In this document: one piece after another, positions 23,794 through 39,600 of the stretch
How positions within the stretch are numbered: position 1 is the stretch's first letter
Layout of the letters: each line of letters opens with the position of its first letter
Assembly (NCBI RefSeq): GCF_010389155.1
Contig: NC_057762.1
Location: 10,713,513 to 10,777,512, forward strand
DNA length: 64,000 nt
Reading direction: 5' to 3'
Origin: Erigeron canadensis
Lineage: Eukaryota; Streptophyta; Magnoliopsida; Asterales; Asteraceae
The notes under the pieces: generated by a model
Databases searched by the model: none
Seen by the model: only the letters and a program-made list of their open reading frames with translations
What the model was told of the DNA's origin: nothing
Program-made: the position numbers and the translations under genes

Positions 23794-24640
23794 ACCTGCA
23801 CAAAAACAGACAAAAACGACAAGAAAATGAAAAGTTAGAAAAAAATATTAGAAATTTCCTAAGTGTCACGACCACCTTCGTGTGACGTCAGCACGAGGCT
23901 AAACCTCTTCGTGTGACGTCAGCACGAAGTGTTCTTCGTGAACCCAGAAACACGAAGAAAAAAACATTTCCATTTAATAGTTTAATCAATCAAAATTGAT
24001 AATAAATATCAACTTGGACTTGTTTATCTATTTTTCATGCCCAGAAGATCAATAATCAAAATGAATTCGATGAACACGAAGTGGTTCGTGTTCTTGATGT
24101 TCTTCGTGTGAATAGTGACCGAATCATAATATCTTCAATTAATCTTGAATTTAAGTATGTTAATACAAACTTATTCTAGATTTAAGGTGTACAAACATCA
24201 ATTAATCCAATTTTAAGTCCAATTTTAAGTCCAAATCATCAAAAACTGAAGATCAAATTCTTGGTTCGTCCTAGTTACTGTTAACTCGAAGAGGATTCAA
24301 AATTTGGGCATTATAACGACATGAAATCTTTAATTCTCATAGTCAAAAAATCAATAATTAATCATAGATCGTGAAAGTACCAACAAATCTGAGTAACAAA
24401 CACGTAAAAGGGATGAATTCGATCGAAAATAGCAACGAATGAATAGTTCGCACGAGGGAGGCAAGTTCGTGTGGTAATTTTAGGGTTAATTTACTATTAA
24501 AGATAATTAATGAATGGTAAAAACCCATATTTATATTCGAATCCTCATGGGTCGGGCCGAAGGATAAACTTCGTGGGCTTCGTGACGAAGCATGCTGACA
24601 TCAGCACGAACAAAGTCGAATTTTCAGCTTTGAATTCACA
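23794..24640 (-). promoter_or_regulatory. Putative internal promoter and leader of accessory ORF-A (E2)
   Basis: Minus-strand TATAAATA at 24530-24537 with, 40-70 bp upstream (24576-24604), a degenerate copy of the LTR palindrome (ATGCTGACATCAGCACG). Two further TGACGTCAGCACGA copies lie in the leader at 23876-23897 and 23910-23932. A good acceptor just before the ORF suggests an intron in the leader. This repeats the LTR arrangement of dyad followed by TATA. Promoter function is inferred. Confidence 0.5.
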
Positions 24641-26690
24641 CGAATTGCTTTCCTTAGCCAAATTTTGTCAATTTTCCATAAAACTTATTAAGGAAAACTA
24701 CAAAAATTCCAGAAACACAAACCTGTAGATACTCGTTACTAAAAACCTGTATCTACTCGAATATGCAATCATAGATCATCTGTACTAACTTGTCAACAAA
24801 ATAATGTATCAAATAAATCTTACATTATAATCTTGACATAAAATCGATCATTTCTTCATTGATGTTTAACTCAACACATGCAAACGTACATCAAAACATA
24901 TTTAATGTATAATGCATTACAAATACATCAAAATATCATATCAACAACCTATCACGTTACATCTAGGTTGTGATCTTGATAATATAATTATAACCTATCA
25001 CACTCAGTCTTAGGTTAATAAACACAAGGCAATCCATCCTTGTAGCACAGTTCTTGTAATTTCTGAGCACCTTTTATTGTCCAACGCAATGCAATTCTAA
25101 AAGCAAACGGAAACAATTTTGCCGTCAATTACAATCTGAAATTTTTGATGCCAATTTCATGTAAAATGAGTTTATTATCTGTAACCTGCACACTTGACAA
25201 ACTTCATCAATGCATCAAAAACAATAAAAATATCATAAACATGCAAAACAACCAAAATCTTAACCTATCAATCATTACAAGATCTAAGGCAAGTCCAATC
25301 TTTGTCAAGCATACTTATCAACCAAAAGCAATTGAAATTTCAAAAATTTACTTGAAACACATTCAAAAATATTTTGACTTTTCAATTTTTAAAATTATTT
25401 CATTTTCTAAATTAAACAACTTATGTATTAATTAGAAAATCCATCTTTTAAACATACTTACCATAAGCAACAAGACTCATATAATTCACTAAGAATCATA
25501 TAACTTTCTACAGAATCTTTAGATGCTTATCAAATCTCTCGTGCAATAAGAACTAGTTTGACACACAAACTGACACTTATTAGTACAAAAATAAAAATAA
25601 AAAAAAATAAAAATAGCTAAAATAAAAACTAAACTACTTTATTTATTTACAAGAAATCTTAAGTTTCTGCAGATTAGATCAGATTAGCATTTACATAAGT
25701 CTGCAAGTGAGAAATAATTCTCTTATTATTAGTTATGAACAGTGACCCAACCACGATTACCGGTATATTTGTCCTCTTAAACACTCGGTACTTCCAGTTT
25801 CCTTTGAGTTGTGACACTTTCGACATACCCTGGCCAAGGACAGTCACCATGTAACCCGAGTAGCCTAATATGCTACTGAATAGTTTGCGAACTTATGTGA
25901 CCCACATTCAGATATACTTCCGTAATCGATACAAGCACTAAGATAACAAATATTCAATATATAGTCAAAAACATCCTTAAACAAATCATAAGACACTTTT
26001 TAGATTACTAAATTTAATTACTTTGTGATTTAACATTATTTGCTTTTGCATTTCTTATTTATAAGGAACCCGTGATTTTCTATGAGACCTACGTAGCGAA
26101 CTTTCTGACAACCTATCCCAAGTTGGAAGCTTTAGGTAGGCTAGGTATACAAGGATACCCCGAGGACATACTTGTTCGAATCTCAAAGACCACATTAGCC
26201 CCTTATTTAACATTCATTTCATTTGCATAAACAATATCACATTTAACTTTCATGCTCATGAGTTGTAGAGGTTTTTGCCTATATTTTGAACAAATCCTAT
26301 AGTAATGCTAGATCTTTCACAAAATTTAAGGACTATATCAATTCATTACTGAAAAGCAAGCATTCTTAGCCATATATCTGAATATGTTTCCCACAAGAAC
26401 ATTGTATAATTTAAGTTCAGATTAAGGAAACCTTGCTACTTTGTGTCTGCCAGTATATCCCAAATTGTAATCACTGAACTAAGCAGTTATATTACGATTA
26501 AGCAGACTTAAAAGCTAAGTATCCTCACTTCTAATCGTCTTACAGCATTAACTTAAATCTTTTCATATTTTTGTCATTTTCTGATTTTTCACATTTTTAT
26601 GGTTTTTTATGACACTAAGAACTCATTTTGTATTTTTATGACTCTAGCTATTTACAGACATAAACTTACAAAATTAGTTCTTTGAGAGAT
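24641..26690. other. Element 2 untranslated spacer between RNase H and accessory region
   Basis: About 2 kb, strongly AT-rich, without coding potential on either strand. Two GC-richer islands (25740-25880 and 26060-26200) stand out but match nothing I recognise. Confidence 0.6.
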
Positions 26691-28295
26691 TTAATATGAA
26701 TCAGCATTCTTCATCCCATTGAGAAGAATTAACTTCTCAAATCGAGCCTTATCAAATGCTTTGGTATACAAATTGGCTAAATTATCATCAGTTATAACCT
26801 TTTCCAAATGAATTAACTTCTTTTGGGCACAATCACGCAAGAAATGATGTCTAATATCAATATGCTTGGTGACCTTATGCATGACAGGGTTATTTGTAAT
26901 GTCTATAGCTGACTTATTGTCTATTCTAATAGGAGTATCAAGAAAATTCATACCGTAGTCACGAAGTTGTTGCTGAATCCACAATACCTGGGAACAACAG
27001 CAACCAGCAGCCATATACTCTGCCTCACATGAAGACTGAGCAACACATGTCTGCTTCTTGCATTGCCACGATACTAATCTTCCTCCTATCAACTGACAAC
27101 CTCCAGTCGTAGACTTTCTGTCATTGTTACAACCGCCAAAGTCCGAATCAGTATATGCAACAAAATCAAACGTTCCTCCCATAGGATACCATAGACCAAG
27201 CCCTTGGTTTCCCTTAAGATAACGTAGAATACATTTTGCTGCAACTAAATGTGACTCTTTCGGACTAGCTTGAAATCTAGCGCAAAGACAAACAGCAAAC
27301 ATAATATCTGGACTCGAAGCAGTCAGATACATCAATGAGCCAATAATAGCACGATAATAAGTTGCATTCACAAGTTCATCTTTCGGGTCAAGAACTCCTA
27401 AACCATGATTTCGCTGAATAGGAGTACCATATGTCTTGGACTCTAACATTTGAAAACTCTCCAAGATGTCATCGACATACTTAGACTGGTGAATAAAGAA
27501 TCCATCTTTCCTTTGATCAACTTGCAGTCCGACGAAAAATTGAAGTTCCCCCATAACACTCATTTCAAATTCATTTTTCATGCTCATTTCAAACTCTTTG
27601 CGCATCTTTATATTAGATGAACCAAAAATGATATCATCCACGTAAACTTGTACAATTAGATAATCTCGCTTCTTCCACTTGATAAACAATGTGTTGTCTA
27701 TCGATCCTCTTGTAAAACCATTTGTCAACAAATGTGTCAACAACTTTTCATACCACACTCTAGGTGCTTGATGCAATCCATAAAGAGCCTTATCCAGTCG
27801 ATATGCTCTTCTTGGATAATTTGGATCTTCACACCCCGGTGGTTGGTGAACATATACTTCTTCTTTAACTTCACCGTATAAGAAGGCACTTTTAACGTCT
27901 AACTGATACACCTTTATACCTTTGAAAATTGCATAGGCTAAAAATAACCTTATAGCTTCAATCCTAGCAACTGGTGCAAAAGTTTCGTTATAGTCATATC
28001 CTTTTCATTATGCAAACCCTTGAACAACCAAACGTGCTTTATTTCTAGTAACGATCCCGTTGTCATCTCGTTTGCATTTATATACCCAAAGAGTTCCAAT
28101 CGGTTCTTTACCTCTAGGTACATTTACTAACTCCCAAACTCCAACTTTTTCAAATTGAGCTAATCCTTCTTGCATAGCTTCAACCCAACATGGATCTTGA
28201 AGTGCTGCCTTAACATTCTTAGGTTCTACTTGTGAAATGAAACCAGAATATAAACACTCAGTTATCAATCCAGTGTCTTTCACTTCACAAAACAA
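26691..28295 (-). pseudogene. Element 2 reverse transcriptase and RNase H
   Basis: 28008-28295 holds the RT start (PCWVEAMQEGLAQFEK, PIGTLWVYKCK) and stops after LVVQGFA at two adjacent in-frame stops, TAA TGA. The coding sense resumes ([15 protein letters not shown]) and is open from 27911 to 26691 (406 codons) with YQLDVKSAFLYGEV, catalytic YVDDIIFGSS near 27615-27645, SLMYLTASSPDIMF and RNase H (RKSTTGG, VAQSSCEAEYMAA, KHIDIRHHFLRD). Apart from the double stop the domain is well preserved. RT and RNase H would copy element RNA into DNA in the particle. Confidence 0.92.
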
Positions 28296-28328
28296 ACTAG
28301 TCAGATCCTTATTTAACTGATTTCTAGT

Positions 28329-29930
28329 TCAAACAGGTTCTGTAGCATTACCAAGAATATTTTCAACTGGATGATCCTTATTAACTCGATATTGAGGAAC
28401 CAAATCAACATTCAGACTTTCTCCTAAATTTGTTCTAATCTGAAATTCAGGAGAGCTAAAATCATCTTCCGATTTTTCAGAAATAGGATCATCATCAGGC
28501 AGTGTAACCTTCGACGGAGTAAGTGGGATGGTGTTCTCCGGTTCATTATCATTTGAATCTGTTGACTTATTCTTGTCCTTACCACTTTCATCAACAACAG
28601 TAGTAGACTGAACTTTGGTTGGAGTAGTATCGACATTTCGAGTAGGCGGAGATGTAGGAGTATTATCCATGTGATCTCTTAAAATAATCACATCATCAAC
28701 TGTCTCAAGATCTGAATAAGAATCAGGACCGTGAAGTGAACTAAACACACTATCGTAATCGAAGTTTTTGCCAGTACCAGAATGAATAGCGGGCTTATGA
28801 CTGGCAATCTTGACATTTGTACTCAAGTCAACTTTGCCTGTCTTCTTGTTATAAACTCGTCGAATTGATGTTCCCGGTTTATAACCCATGAAAAATCCCT
28901 CTTCAACCTTTGGATCAAACTTTGACTGAGGTAGATACTTCAAAAAAGTACACGATACACCAAATGGTTCAACATTCTGTAAATTCGGTTTCTTCTTATG
29001 TAGAAGCTCATAACATGTCTTATTATGACGTTTAACTACAGTAACCCTATTTAAAATATGACAACCTGTATTCACTGCCTCCCCCCAAAACATAGTAGGA
29101 AGCCCTGAATCTGCAAGCATAGTTCTGGCTGTCTCGATTAGAGTCCTATTCTTTCTTTCAGCAACTCCATTCTGTTGTGGTTCATACGGAGAACTGTATT
29201 GATGTTGGATTCGCTTTGACAAACAAAAGACATCCATCACATTATTCTTAAATTCAGTTCCGTTATCACTCCTGATTCTCTTAACACGAACTCCATAAAT
29301 GTTTTCAGGTTCGACAAAGAAATTTATCAAAATCTACGGAGTTTCATCTTTCGATTTAAGAAAGAATACCAATGAGAATCTCGAGTAATCATCAGTAACC
29401 ACCAAACAGTAGTACATCCCACCGATACTTCTTACATTTATTGGACCAAATAAATCCATGTGAAGTAACTCGAAATGATTAGCAATAGAGTTGTCTTGCT
29501 TTAATTTATGTGCAGACTTTTGTTGTTTACCTTTCAGACAAGGTACACATTTGTCTTCCATTCCAAACCATTTCATGGGAACGCCGTCAACCAAACCATG
29601 TTTGACAATGTCATACATTTTTCGGAAATTGATATGTCCCATTCTTCTATGCCATAACAAAGATTCAGATTCGTTTGCTTTCGATAACAAGCAAACAGAC
29701 TCCTTTGGATTATCAACACCTAACACAAGACCATAGATGTCTCTCTTCCTAGGAGCTTTTAGCAGGATCCAGTCATCAGGAATAACATATCCCGGTGACA
29801 ACATAAGTGCTTCTTTCTCAGTAAAATGGACATTGTTTCCCTTGTCACAAATCTGAGAAACACTTAACAAATTATGTGCTAACTGTTCCACATAATTGAC
29901 TTTCTCCAGCGTAATCTTCCCATTGACAAC
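28329..29930 (-). pseudogene. Element 2 integrase
   Basis: 29334-29891 (185 codons) has the pre-integrase zinc site LLWHRRMGHINF...CVPCLKGKQQKSAH and the core start HMDLFGPINV. A break at about 29331 separates it from 28329-29330 (333 codons), which carries RIRSDNGTEFKNN, YSSPYEPQQNGVAERKNRTL and the C-terminal GYKPG region, then a Ser/Thr/Asp-rich linker to RT. The catalytic D and E of the D,D-35-E triad are visible in SDNG and NGVAERKN. A stop lies between this and the RT frame near 28326. Confidence 0.9.
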
Positions 29931-30399
29931 ATCACCTTGGCCCGAGATGTTGCCGCCCTAGGGACCTGCGAAACTAACATACGAACCATATACATCTTCA
30001 TAATTGGACAACACATTCTTGTCCCCTGTCATGTGCCAAGAGCATCCACTGTCAACATACCAAAGACTAATAGGCTTCCTTGATTCTCCCTGCACATCAA
30101 ACAATAAGATGGTTAGTTTCTGAAGGGAACCCAAACCTTCTGAGGTTTGGATTTACCGAATTCATCTTTCATAATTAATTCGGTCCAATATCCATCGCAC
30201 TGTAAAGGAGCCTTGGATGAGGATGGTGTCATTGACTGTTTCTTAGGTGAAGTGAAACGAGTCTTAGGAGGTGAATTCCTTGGTGAGTGAGTAACAAATC
30301 TAGGTTGACTCCCTAATCGATCATAGAATTTAGACGAACTATTAATTCTAGAAGGAGGAGATCGATTTTTTTAGCCATCTTCCTAGGTGAATAACTCCT
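29931..30399 (-). pseudogene. Element 2 protease remnant
   Basis: Conceptual reading near 30040 gives VDSGCSWHMTGDKN, the expected copia protease motif with D-S-G intact. A stop (TAG) follows near 29958 before GGNISGQGDVV. The upstream part (30120-30399) is coding-like, Lys/Ser/Pro-rich and interrupted. The protease would mature the gag-pol polyprotein. Confidence 0.65.
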
Positions 30400-33261
30400 T
30401 TAAGGTGTACGAGAACAACTCGGACTTACACTACTAGAAGTAGTATTCTGTAAAGGTCCCTGTCGTTTTGGTGTCTTAGATCTATTGTCATGAGCAACAA
30501 TGTCTGAGTCACTAGATCCTCCGGAGGACATACCCTTTTCTGGACATTTTCTTTTCCTATTTGGACAGCAACTATAAACATGTCCTACTTCATAACAATA
30601 AAAACATGATTTTTTAGCTCTTGCTTTCTTAGCTTTAACATCAAACTCAGCTGAAGTCATGCCTAAATATTCCTTAAGTTTAATTGTGGCTGACACTTTT
30701 TTTGATAAACCAGGTGACTCACTTTTGTCTGAAAAAATGTACTTTCTTTTGAGAATTCTTATGAGTCGTGTATGGAGTTAAGGGGACTCCACTAGACGTA
30801 GATTCATCCTTATTCCATACTTTATCAATCTTGTCATGATCTATCTTTTCAAAACCAATTTCAGTGGATGTAAAAACGGTATCACATCCCTTCATTGTAA
30901 AACATTTAATGTTCTTATTGACAGGACAAGTTGAATTCACTTGACTAGATCCTATAGGAGTACTAGCATCATAAACTCCATTTTTAGGATTTACTGGTTT
31001 CACAAAAGAACTTCCAAGCTTATGTTTCTTGTTTAGCTCTTTTATCTTATCAATCGACCTTTTAGAGGATTTAAGATCAACAATTTGGTTTTCTGAGACT
31101 GGTGGAACAACTTCATCAATTTCCATCTTTTTAGAAAGTTGCGTTAGAGATTCTGTATAATTATCATTAAAAGGACCTCTAACTTCTTTATAATCCAAAC
31201 CCAAACCACCCTTATCTTTTGAATCCCGTGGTATAGGTGTTTGCAATTGCATTGATCTTATTAACTCAGATCCTCTAATTTGTTCCAATCTTGTATTAAG
31301 CTTAACTATTTCTAGCTTTGCATCAACTAATTCCTTCTCTTTCTTAGAGAAGTCTTCAGTTAGTTGAGCATAATGCTCATTTCCCACTTTTTCCATTAAG
31401 ACTGACTCTTTTAATTTTTCTTTTAATGCAAGAATATCCTTATCAGATGCACAAATCTTATCTTGATAAAGACTTTCTTGTTTTACCAAACCATAATTTT
31501 TGGCAAACAAAGAGTCGTTTTCTTTCTTAAACATGGAGTTTTGACTAGTTAAGTTAACAACAGATTTATTCAGAATAAACACCTCAAGTTTCAAATCTGA
31601 CACCATTTTACATACGTCAACTATAGAAAACAAAGGACAAGATACCTTCTGATCCGCAGCCTTGCAATCTACCCCATGTATGCAACAAAGTCTTCAGTTG
31701 TCATACCTTCAGGTATCACGAAGTTCTTCATTTGTTCTTCAACTCTCTTCATAGAAATGTCATCAGCAGGACTCGATGACTCTTCCTTTTCTTCAGATGC
31801 TTTCACTGCTGTCATAGGTTCACTCTCAGATCTTACAGTCTCAGCAACATTACGTACATTTTGCTTAACTATCTCAGATGCACTTTCTTTACTTGAGTAT
31901 ACAACATAATCAATTGTTGCGGCTACCTCATCATATAATTCTACCATGTAGGCATGATTCAAGGTATCATCAGATTGTGTATCCCATTGATAAGTACCAT
32001 CCAGATTCTGAACAACAACGGCCTTTGACTCCGAAAACGGTGACGAAACTGGCTGTTGTGGAGTAGCAGGATATGTAATTATTGCTTGAGTTTTCTGATT
32101 ACTTGGAGTAATACCGCCTTGATTGTAATTTTGACGACCAGCAACGGTATTATCAATCCTCTTAGGTCGTTGACACTCTCTTGCAAAGTGACCAAATCCA
32201 TCGCAATTGAAACGTTTCACCTTGGATTTGTCAAAGCCTTTGGTGCCATTACCTATAGGTCTCCCAGTTCTCTAAGTGAATCTTCTGACCTTAATAGTGA
32301 GCATAGCTAGCTGCCATTGTATATCCATTTCTTCCAAATCATCAAGATCCATTTGATTATAATCATCATCAATCATTGCAGGATCAGTAATCTTTCCTCC
32401 AATAAATGCTTCATGAGCATTACAAAAGGCTGAGTAAACACTCATTCTACCTTCTGCAGAACTCATACTCATTGGCATAGAGTGAAAAGATTGTACATTG
32501 CTCTTGACATTCGTATTTGCATTGTCATAAGCAACATATCCAGCAAGACCTTCAGCATCTACTATTGGTGTAGCTTCTGCACCACTTAGAAATGCATTGT
32601 TCCCCGAGCTAGAACTTGCTAAATGAACAGACTTAGCATGATACAATGATGGATCTTGAGTGAAATCCGAGTGAGTATCTTTAATTCTTCTCTTCATGCC
32701 TCTGTTCTTCAGCTTGGAAACTACCTTTTCAAAGTCCCATGTACTGTATTCTTGATCATCTTGAAGTTGATGAACATAATCAGTCCATGTCTTAGGCAGT
32801 GAGTCCAAAAACTTATCGACTAGCTCAGTTTGAGGATAAACAACCTCAAAATATGACAACTCAGTAGTCAAATGACTGAATCGAATAATAATCTCGTCAA
32901 GAGATTCTCCTTTCAGTCCATTGAAAGCTTCATACTGGCGCTTCAGAAGTTTGATACGATTCTTCTTCAAGGTTACATCGCCCTCACAATATCTTTCAAT
33001 CAGCATATCAGCATAAGTATACCTACCGATCACACCATTCTTCTCATACGAAGGCCAATCAAAACCTTGAGTTATCACAAGCCACATGTCCATGTCAGTG
33101 AGACGAATGTAGTCTTTAAAACGTCTCTTCCACATCCAATAGTTTTCCATACGGAACAACTTTGGAGGTGTGTTTCCACGACCAACCTCATGATCGTGCA
33201 TGATCATCTGGCCGATAAGTAGGGCATTTGGTGAATTTGCGGCAGCTGGTATGGTACTCAT
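30400..33261 (-). pseudogene. Element 2 gag (long, two zinc knuckles, broken)
   Basis: 32272-33261 (329 codons) starts MSTIPAAANSPNALLIGQ and carries the gag core (LIERYCEGDVTLKKNRIKLL, GESLDEIIIRFSHL). A TAG at about 32270 and frame changes near 31660 and at a T-run near 30735 divide the rest: 31669-32220, 30719-31633 (304 codons, Lys/Glu/Leu heptad-rich, coiled-coil-like) and 30400-30696. Knuckle 1 reads RFNCDGFGHFAREC: the first Cys has become Arg (TGT to CGT), so this site is broken. Knuckle 2, CFYCYEVGHVYSCC near 30561-30608, is complete. Unusually long for a copia gag. Confidence 0.85.
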
Positions 33262-33580
33262 TAGAATCTTTTGAAATCAAATCAAACGAAATAACACAAA
33301 AGGATGTGCAGCACGAAGTCACATGAGGATCACACGAAGTAGACACGAAGTACAATTGTCATGAACCGTAGCACGAAGAGCAGTTCGTGCAGACGTGGCA
33401 CGAAATGAACACGAAGTCATTGGATGACGTAAGCACGAACACGAAGTACACCTCGTGCTGACGTAAGCACGAAGTGACACGAAGAAGATCACAAAAATGG
33501 TAAATAACACGAATTTTGAATCGAATTTGCAATCAATAGCAAATCAAACGATCTTATACCTTCTGGTAATCAACCTTAGG
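33262..33580 (-). promoter_or_regulatory. Element 2 gag leader with CACGAA/TTCGTG cluster
   Basis: Untranslated leader between primer site and gag start. Ten CACGAA words and two TGACGTAAGCACGA words fall within about 180 bp (33310-33486), the same vocabulary as the LTR palindrome. They could be extra factor-binding sites or RNA structure for packaging (inference). Confidence 0.55.
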
Positions 33581-33592
33581 GCTCTGATACCA
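33581..33592 (-). other. Primer-binding site (initiator Met tRNA) of Element 2
   Basis: Minus-strand TGGTATCAGAGC, two bases inside the 5' LTR. Confidence 0.92.
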
Positions 33593-33594
33593 CT

Positions 33595-34279
33595 TGTAAG
33601 GTACCCTATTGTTGCGTGGATCGTAATAAGACGTGATTCGTTATGTCAAGAGTGCGGAATCCTCTTGAGATAACTAGATTGCTATTGCCTTTTGCTGATT
33701 AATGAGTAATTAATCAACCCAAGGAGATGCACAAGGTTTGTGGTTCGTGTAGGAGGTCACACGAAGGAACAATTAACCTTAATTCGTAATTTCGTGAATA
33801 TCTTCAAAATGATCAACTAAGATTAACCTAATTCCGTAGATTAGGTCTTGTATTTATACTAGAAGCGTATTGGATTGTGTGGGCTTAGGCCTTAATCGAA
33901 GATTAGGCAGGAAACAATAAACCAATCGACTTGCCTCGTGCTGACGTCAGCACGAGGTTGTTCCTTCATACTGATGACGTCAGCACGAGGGACGACCCTT
34001 TGGCTCTTTGTTTAGCTTCGTTTAGCTCGTACATAACATCCAATCATCGTTTAAGTGTTCTACGACACTTATAAACCTTGATTCTATGTTCTTGTACCTG
34101 CAAAACAATATATAACACACAAACACAATACAAAACATAAACAGATATAATATTGAAGTTCAAACATAATCATTAAATATCAACACAAGTTCTTATTCAA
34201 ATGATTACAAACATAGTTCTTAAAACATAAATGATAATCAAATCTATGTTGCGATTGTCACAACGAATTTGCATCTACA
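33595..34279 (-). repeat. Element 2 5' LTR
   Basis: Starts TGTAAGGTACCC and ends GCATCTACA like the 3' copy. TATAAATA (minus) at 33851-33858; perfect 24-bp TGACGTCA palindrome at 33934-33957, again 76 bp upstream. A second TGACGTCAGCACGAGG copy follows near 33973-33990. Confidence 0.92.
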
Positions 34280-34284
34280 AGACG

Positions 34285-35483
34285 TTAGAGGTTAAAGGTT
34301 CCAAATGCTTTCCAAAATGTTAAAAATGAATGTCTAAATTGGATTACTAGTAGTTGATAAGCAACGTGACAACTCGGTCACAAAACCCCCACTTTCGTAG
34401 ATTAAACATAATACTTTTATTAAGATTGATAAGCTAACCCTTTCCCTGTGTTTGATCCTGGACATACTAGTAACTATATTATAAATAACAAGGTATACTG
34501 CCTGTGTGTAATAGTCTAGATATTGGTATAGCCTAGTTTTATAAATTTAAAACTTGGTTGATTTTCACGAGTAAAAATATTAAATAAAAGTAAAGAGAAA
34601 ATTACACATCAATGTAATAAACTTCAAACTTAATACATAATTGTTTAGAAACTTTGACAAAATACTTCAAAGTTCAAACTTCATTCATTAGAAACATAAA
34701 CTTAAACTAATTTAGTAAACATTTTTAAAGAAAATAGATAAATAAATTTTTTGACCAAAGTTGACCGAGTTTTGACCCGAATAAGCCGATTCTTGACTCA
34801 GCCAGGCGAGTTTGACCGAGTTTTACACACGACCAAATCGTTGACCAAGTTTTCATCCGATTCTCACCGACTCGACCCGTTTACCCCGATTCCGATTTCG
34901 ATTCCCGGCTGAGTCGGTTTTGTAATTAAGAGGATATCTCTACTCACCATGCTGAAGATCTATTTCCAAGATTACAACTTTCGCTCATTTGGATAACACG
35001 ACTACCTCTTAGAGAGGTGTTACCTCTTGCTTTTGTACCTGACTGCTTCTATATAGACATTGGGTAGCTTTTAGTTCTTTCAAGTTTATATCGTGGTATG
35101 ATTGCTTTACCAAAACCCGGTCAAACAAGTTGTATGGATTGATAAAGGTTCCACCCCATTCGATCAGTACCATTTCTGTCAAATTTTAATGATATACATA
35201 ACCATTGGAAATAAAGTATAACACAAGAAGTTGTCAAATGAACTGGTTGACATTGTCACGACTACAAAAGGTTGATGTGATACGATTTGAAACAAGCTTT
35301 ATCGAATATATATTTTGATATTTAGATATATTACAAAACCAGTGAATATCAAGTGTTTTATTCTAAAACATGACTAATCTCATCTCTTCATTATTACGCA
35401 CATAACATAAAGAAACCTTAAATTGAATTAATACATAATGAAATGAAGGGATCTTTTTGGGAATTAGTGGGAGCATGAGGAGA
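34285..35483. other. 3' flank of the IDI gene, no gene recognised
   Basis: 34740-34920 repeats TTGACCGAGTTTTGACC-like phrases and is GC-richer, resembling a decayed transposon. The remainder is AT-rich. The IDI 3' UTR must begin at 35483 on the minus strand; no canonical AATAAA was obvious. Confidence 0.45.
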
Positions 35484-39142
<3,659 letters not shown>

Positions 39143-39600
39143 TTTAATTTATTTTTTCTTTTCAGATTGAATGAAAGAATGATCGAAATCGAATAACTTA
39201 TAATTCAAGTCGAGTAGCTCATTTAAAAGTTATTAAAATCGAATAATAGCTTGTTACACTGTTTTACACAAAAAAAAATTCTCTAGGAATAATAAAGTGG
39301 TTTGCTTGCTTATATGCAGAAAGTGTTGTATTTAGGTTAGGTTTTTATTATGGTATATTGGTCGTCATTGTTGTACAATCCGGTCAAAAATGAGCTCTTT
39401 ATCCGATTTTATATTTACCATTATCATTGTTATTCAAATAAGGACAGCCGCCAGCCTAGCCGGCTCCATCCCGTTCATCGTTTTTATTGGTTATTTCGTG
39501 TCATGAAAGTGACTCTCGACACTCTTGACACGAGGTTCACGGGTAACCCAATCTTCAAATGCTTTGATTTGTTAAATATCTGATAGGAAAGTCATATTCA
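39143..39600 (-). promoter_or_regulatory. IDI 5' UTR and promoter region
   Basis: Directly upstream of the IDI start codon. A minus-strand TATAAAA occurs at 39407-39413, about 265 bp upstream of the ATG, and is the best TATA candidate; transcription start is unknown. No mobile element is obvious in it. Confidence 0.35.

Larger units (their letters stand above)
19118..34279 (-). mobile_element. Element 2: complete 15.2-kb Ty1/copia (Sirevirus-like) retrotransposon
   Basis: Bounded by two LTRs of 679 and 685 bp with 5-bp flanks AGATG (19113-19117) and AGACG (34280-34284), a target duplication with one mismatch. Order on the minus strand: 5' LTR, iMet primer site, gag, protease, integrase, RT/RNase H, a 2-kb AT-rich spacer, an accessory ORF with its own leader, a second accessory ORF, a purine tract and the 3' LTR. 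PR-IN-RT-RH order identifies Ty1/copia. The large size, long gag and extra 3' ORFs suggest the Sirevirus lineage (inference). LTRs differ at roughly 25 sites by eye (about 96% alike). Several stops and frameshifts make it non-autonomous today. Confidence 0.92.
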
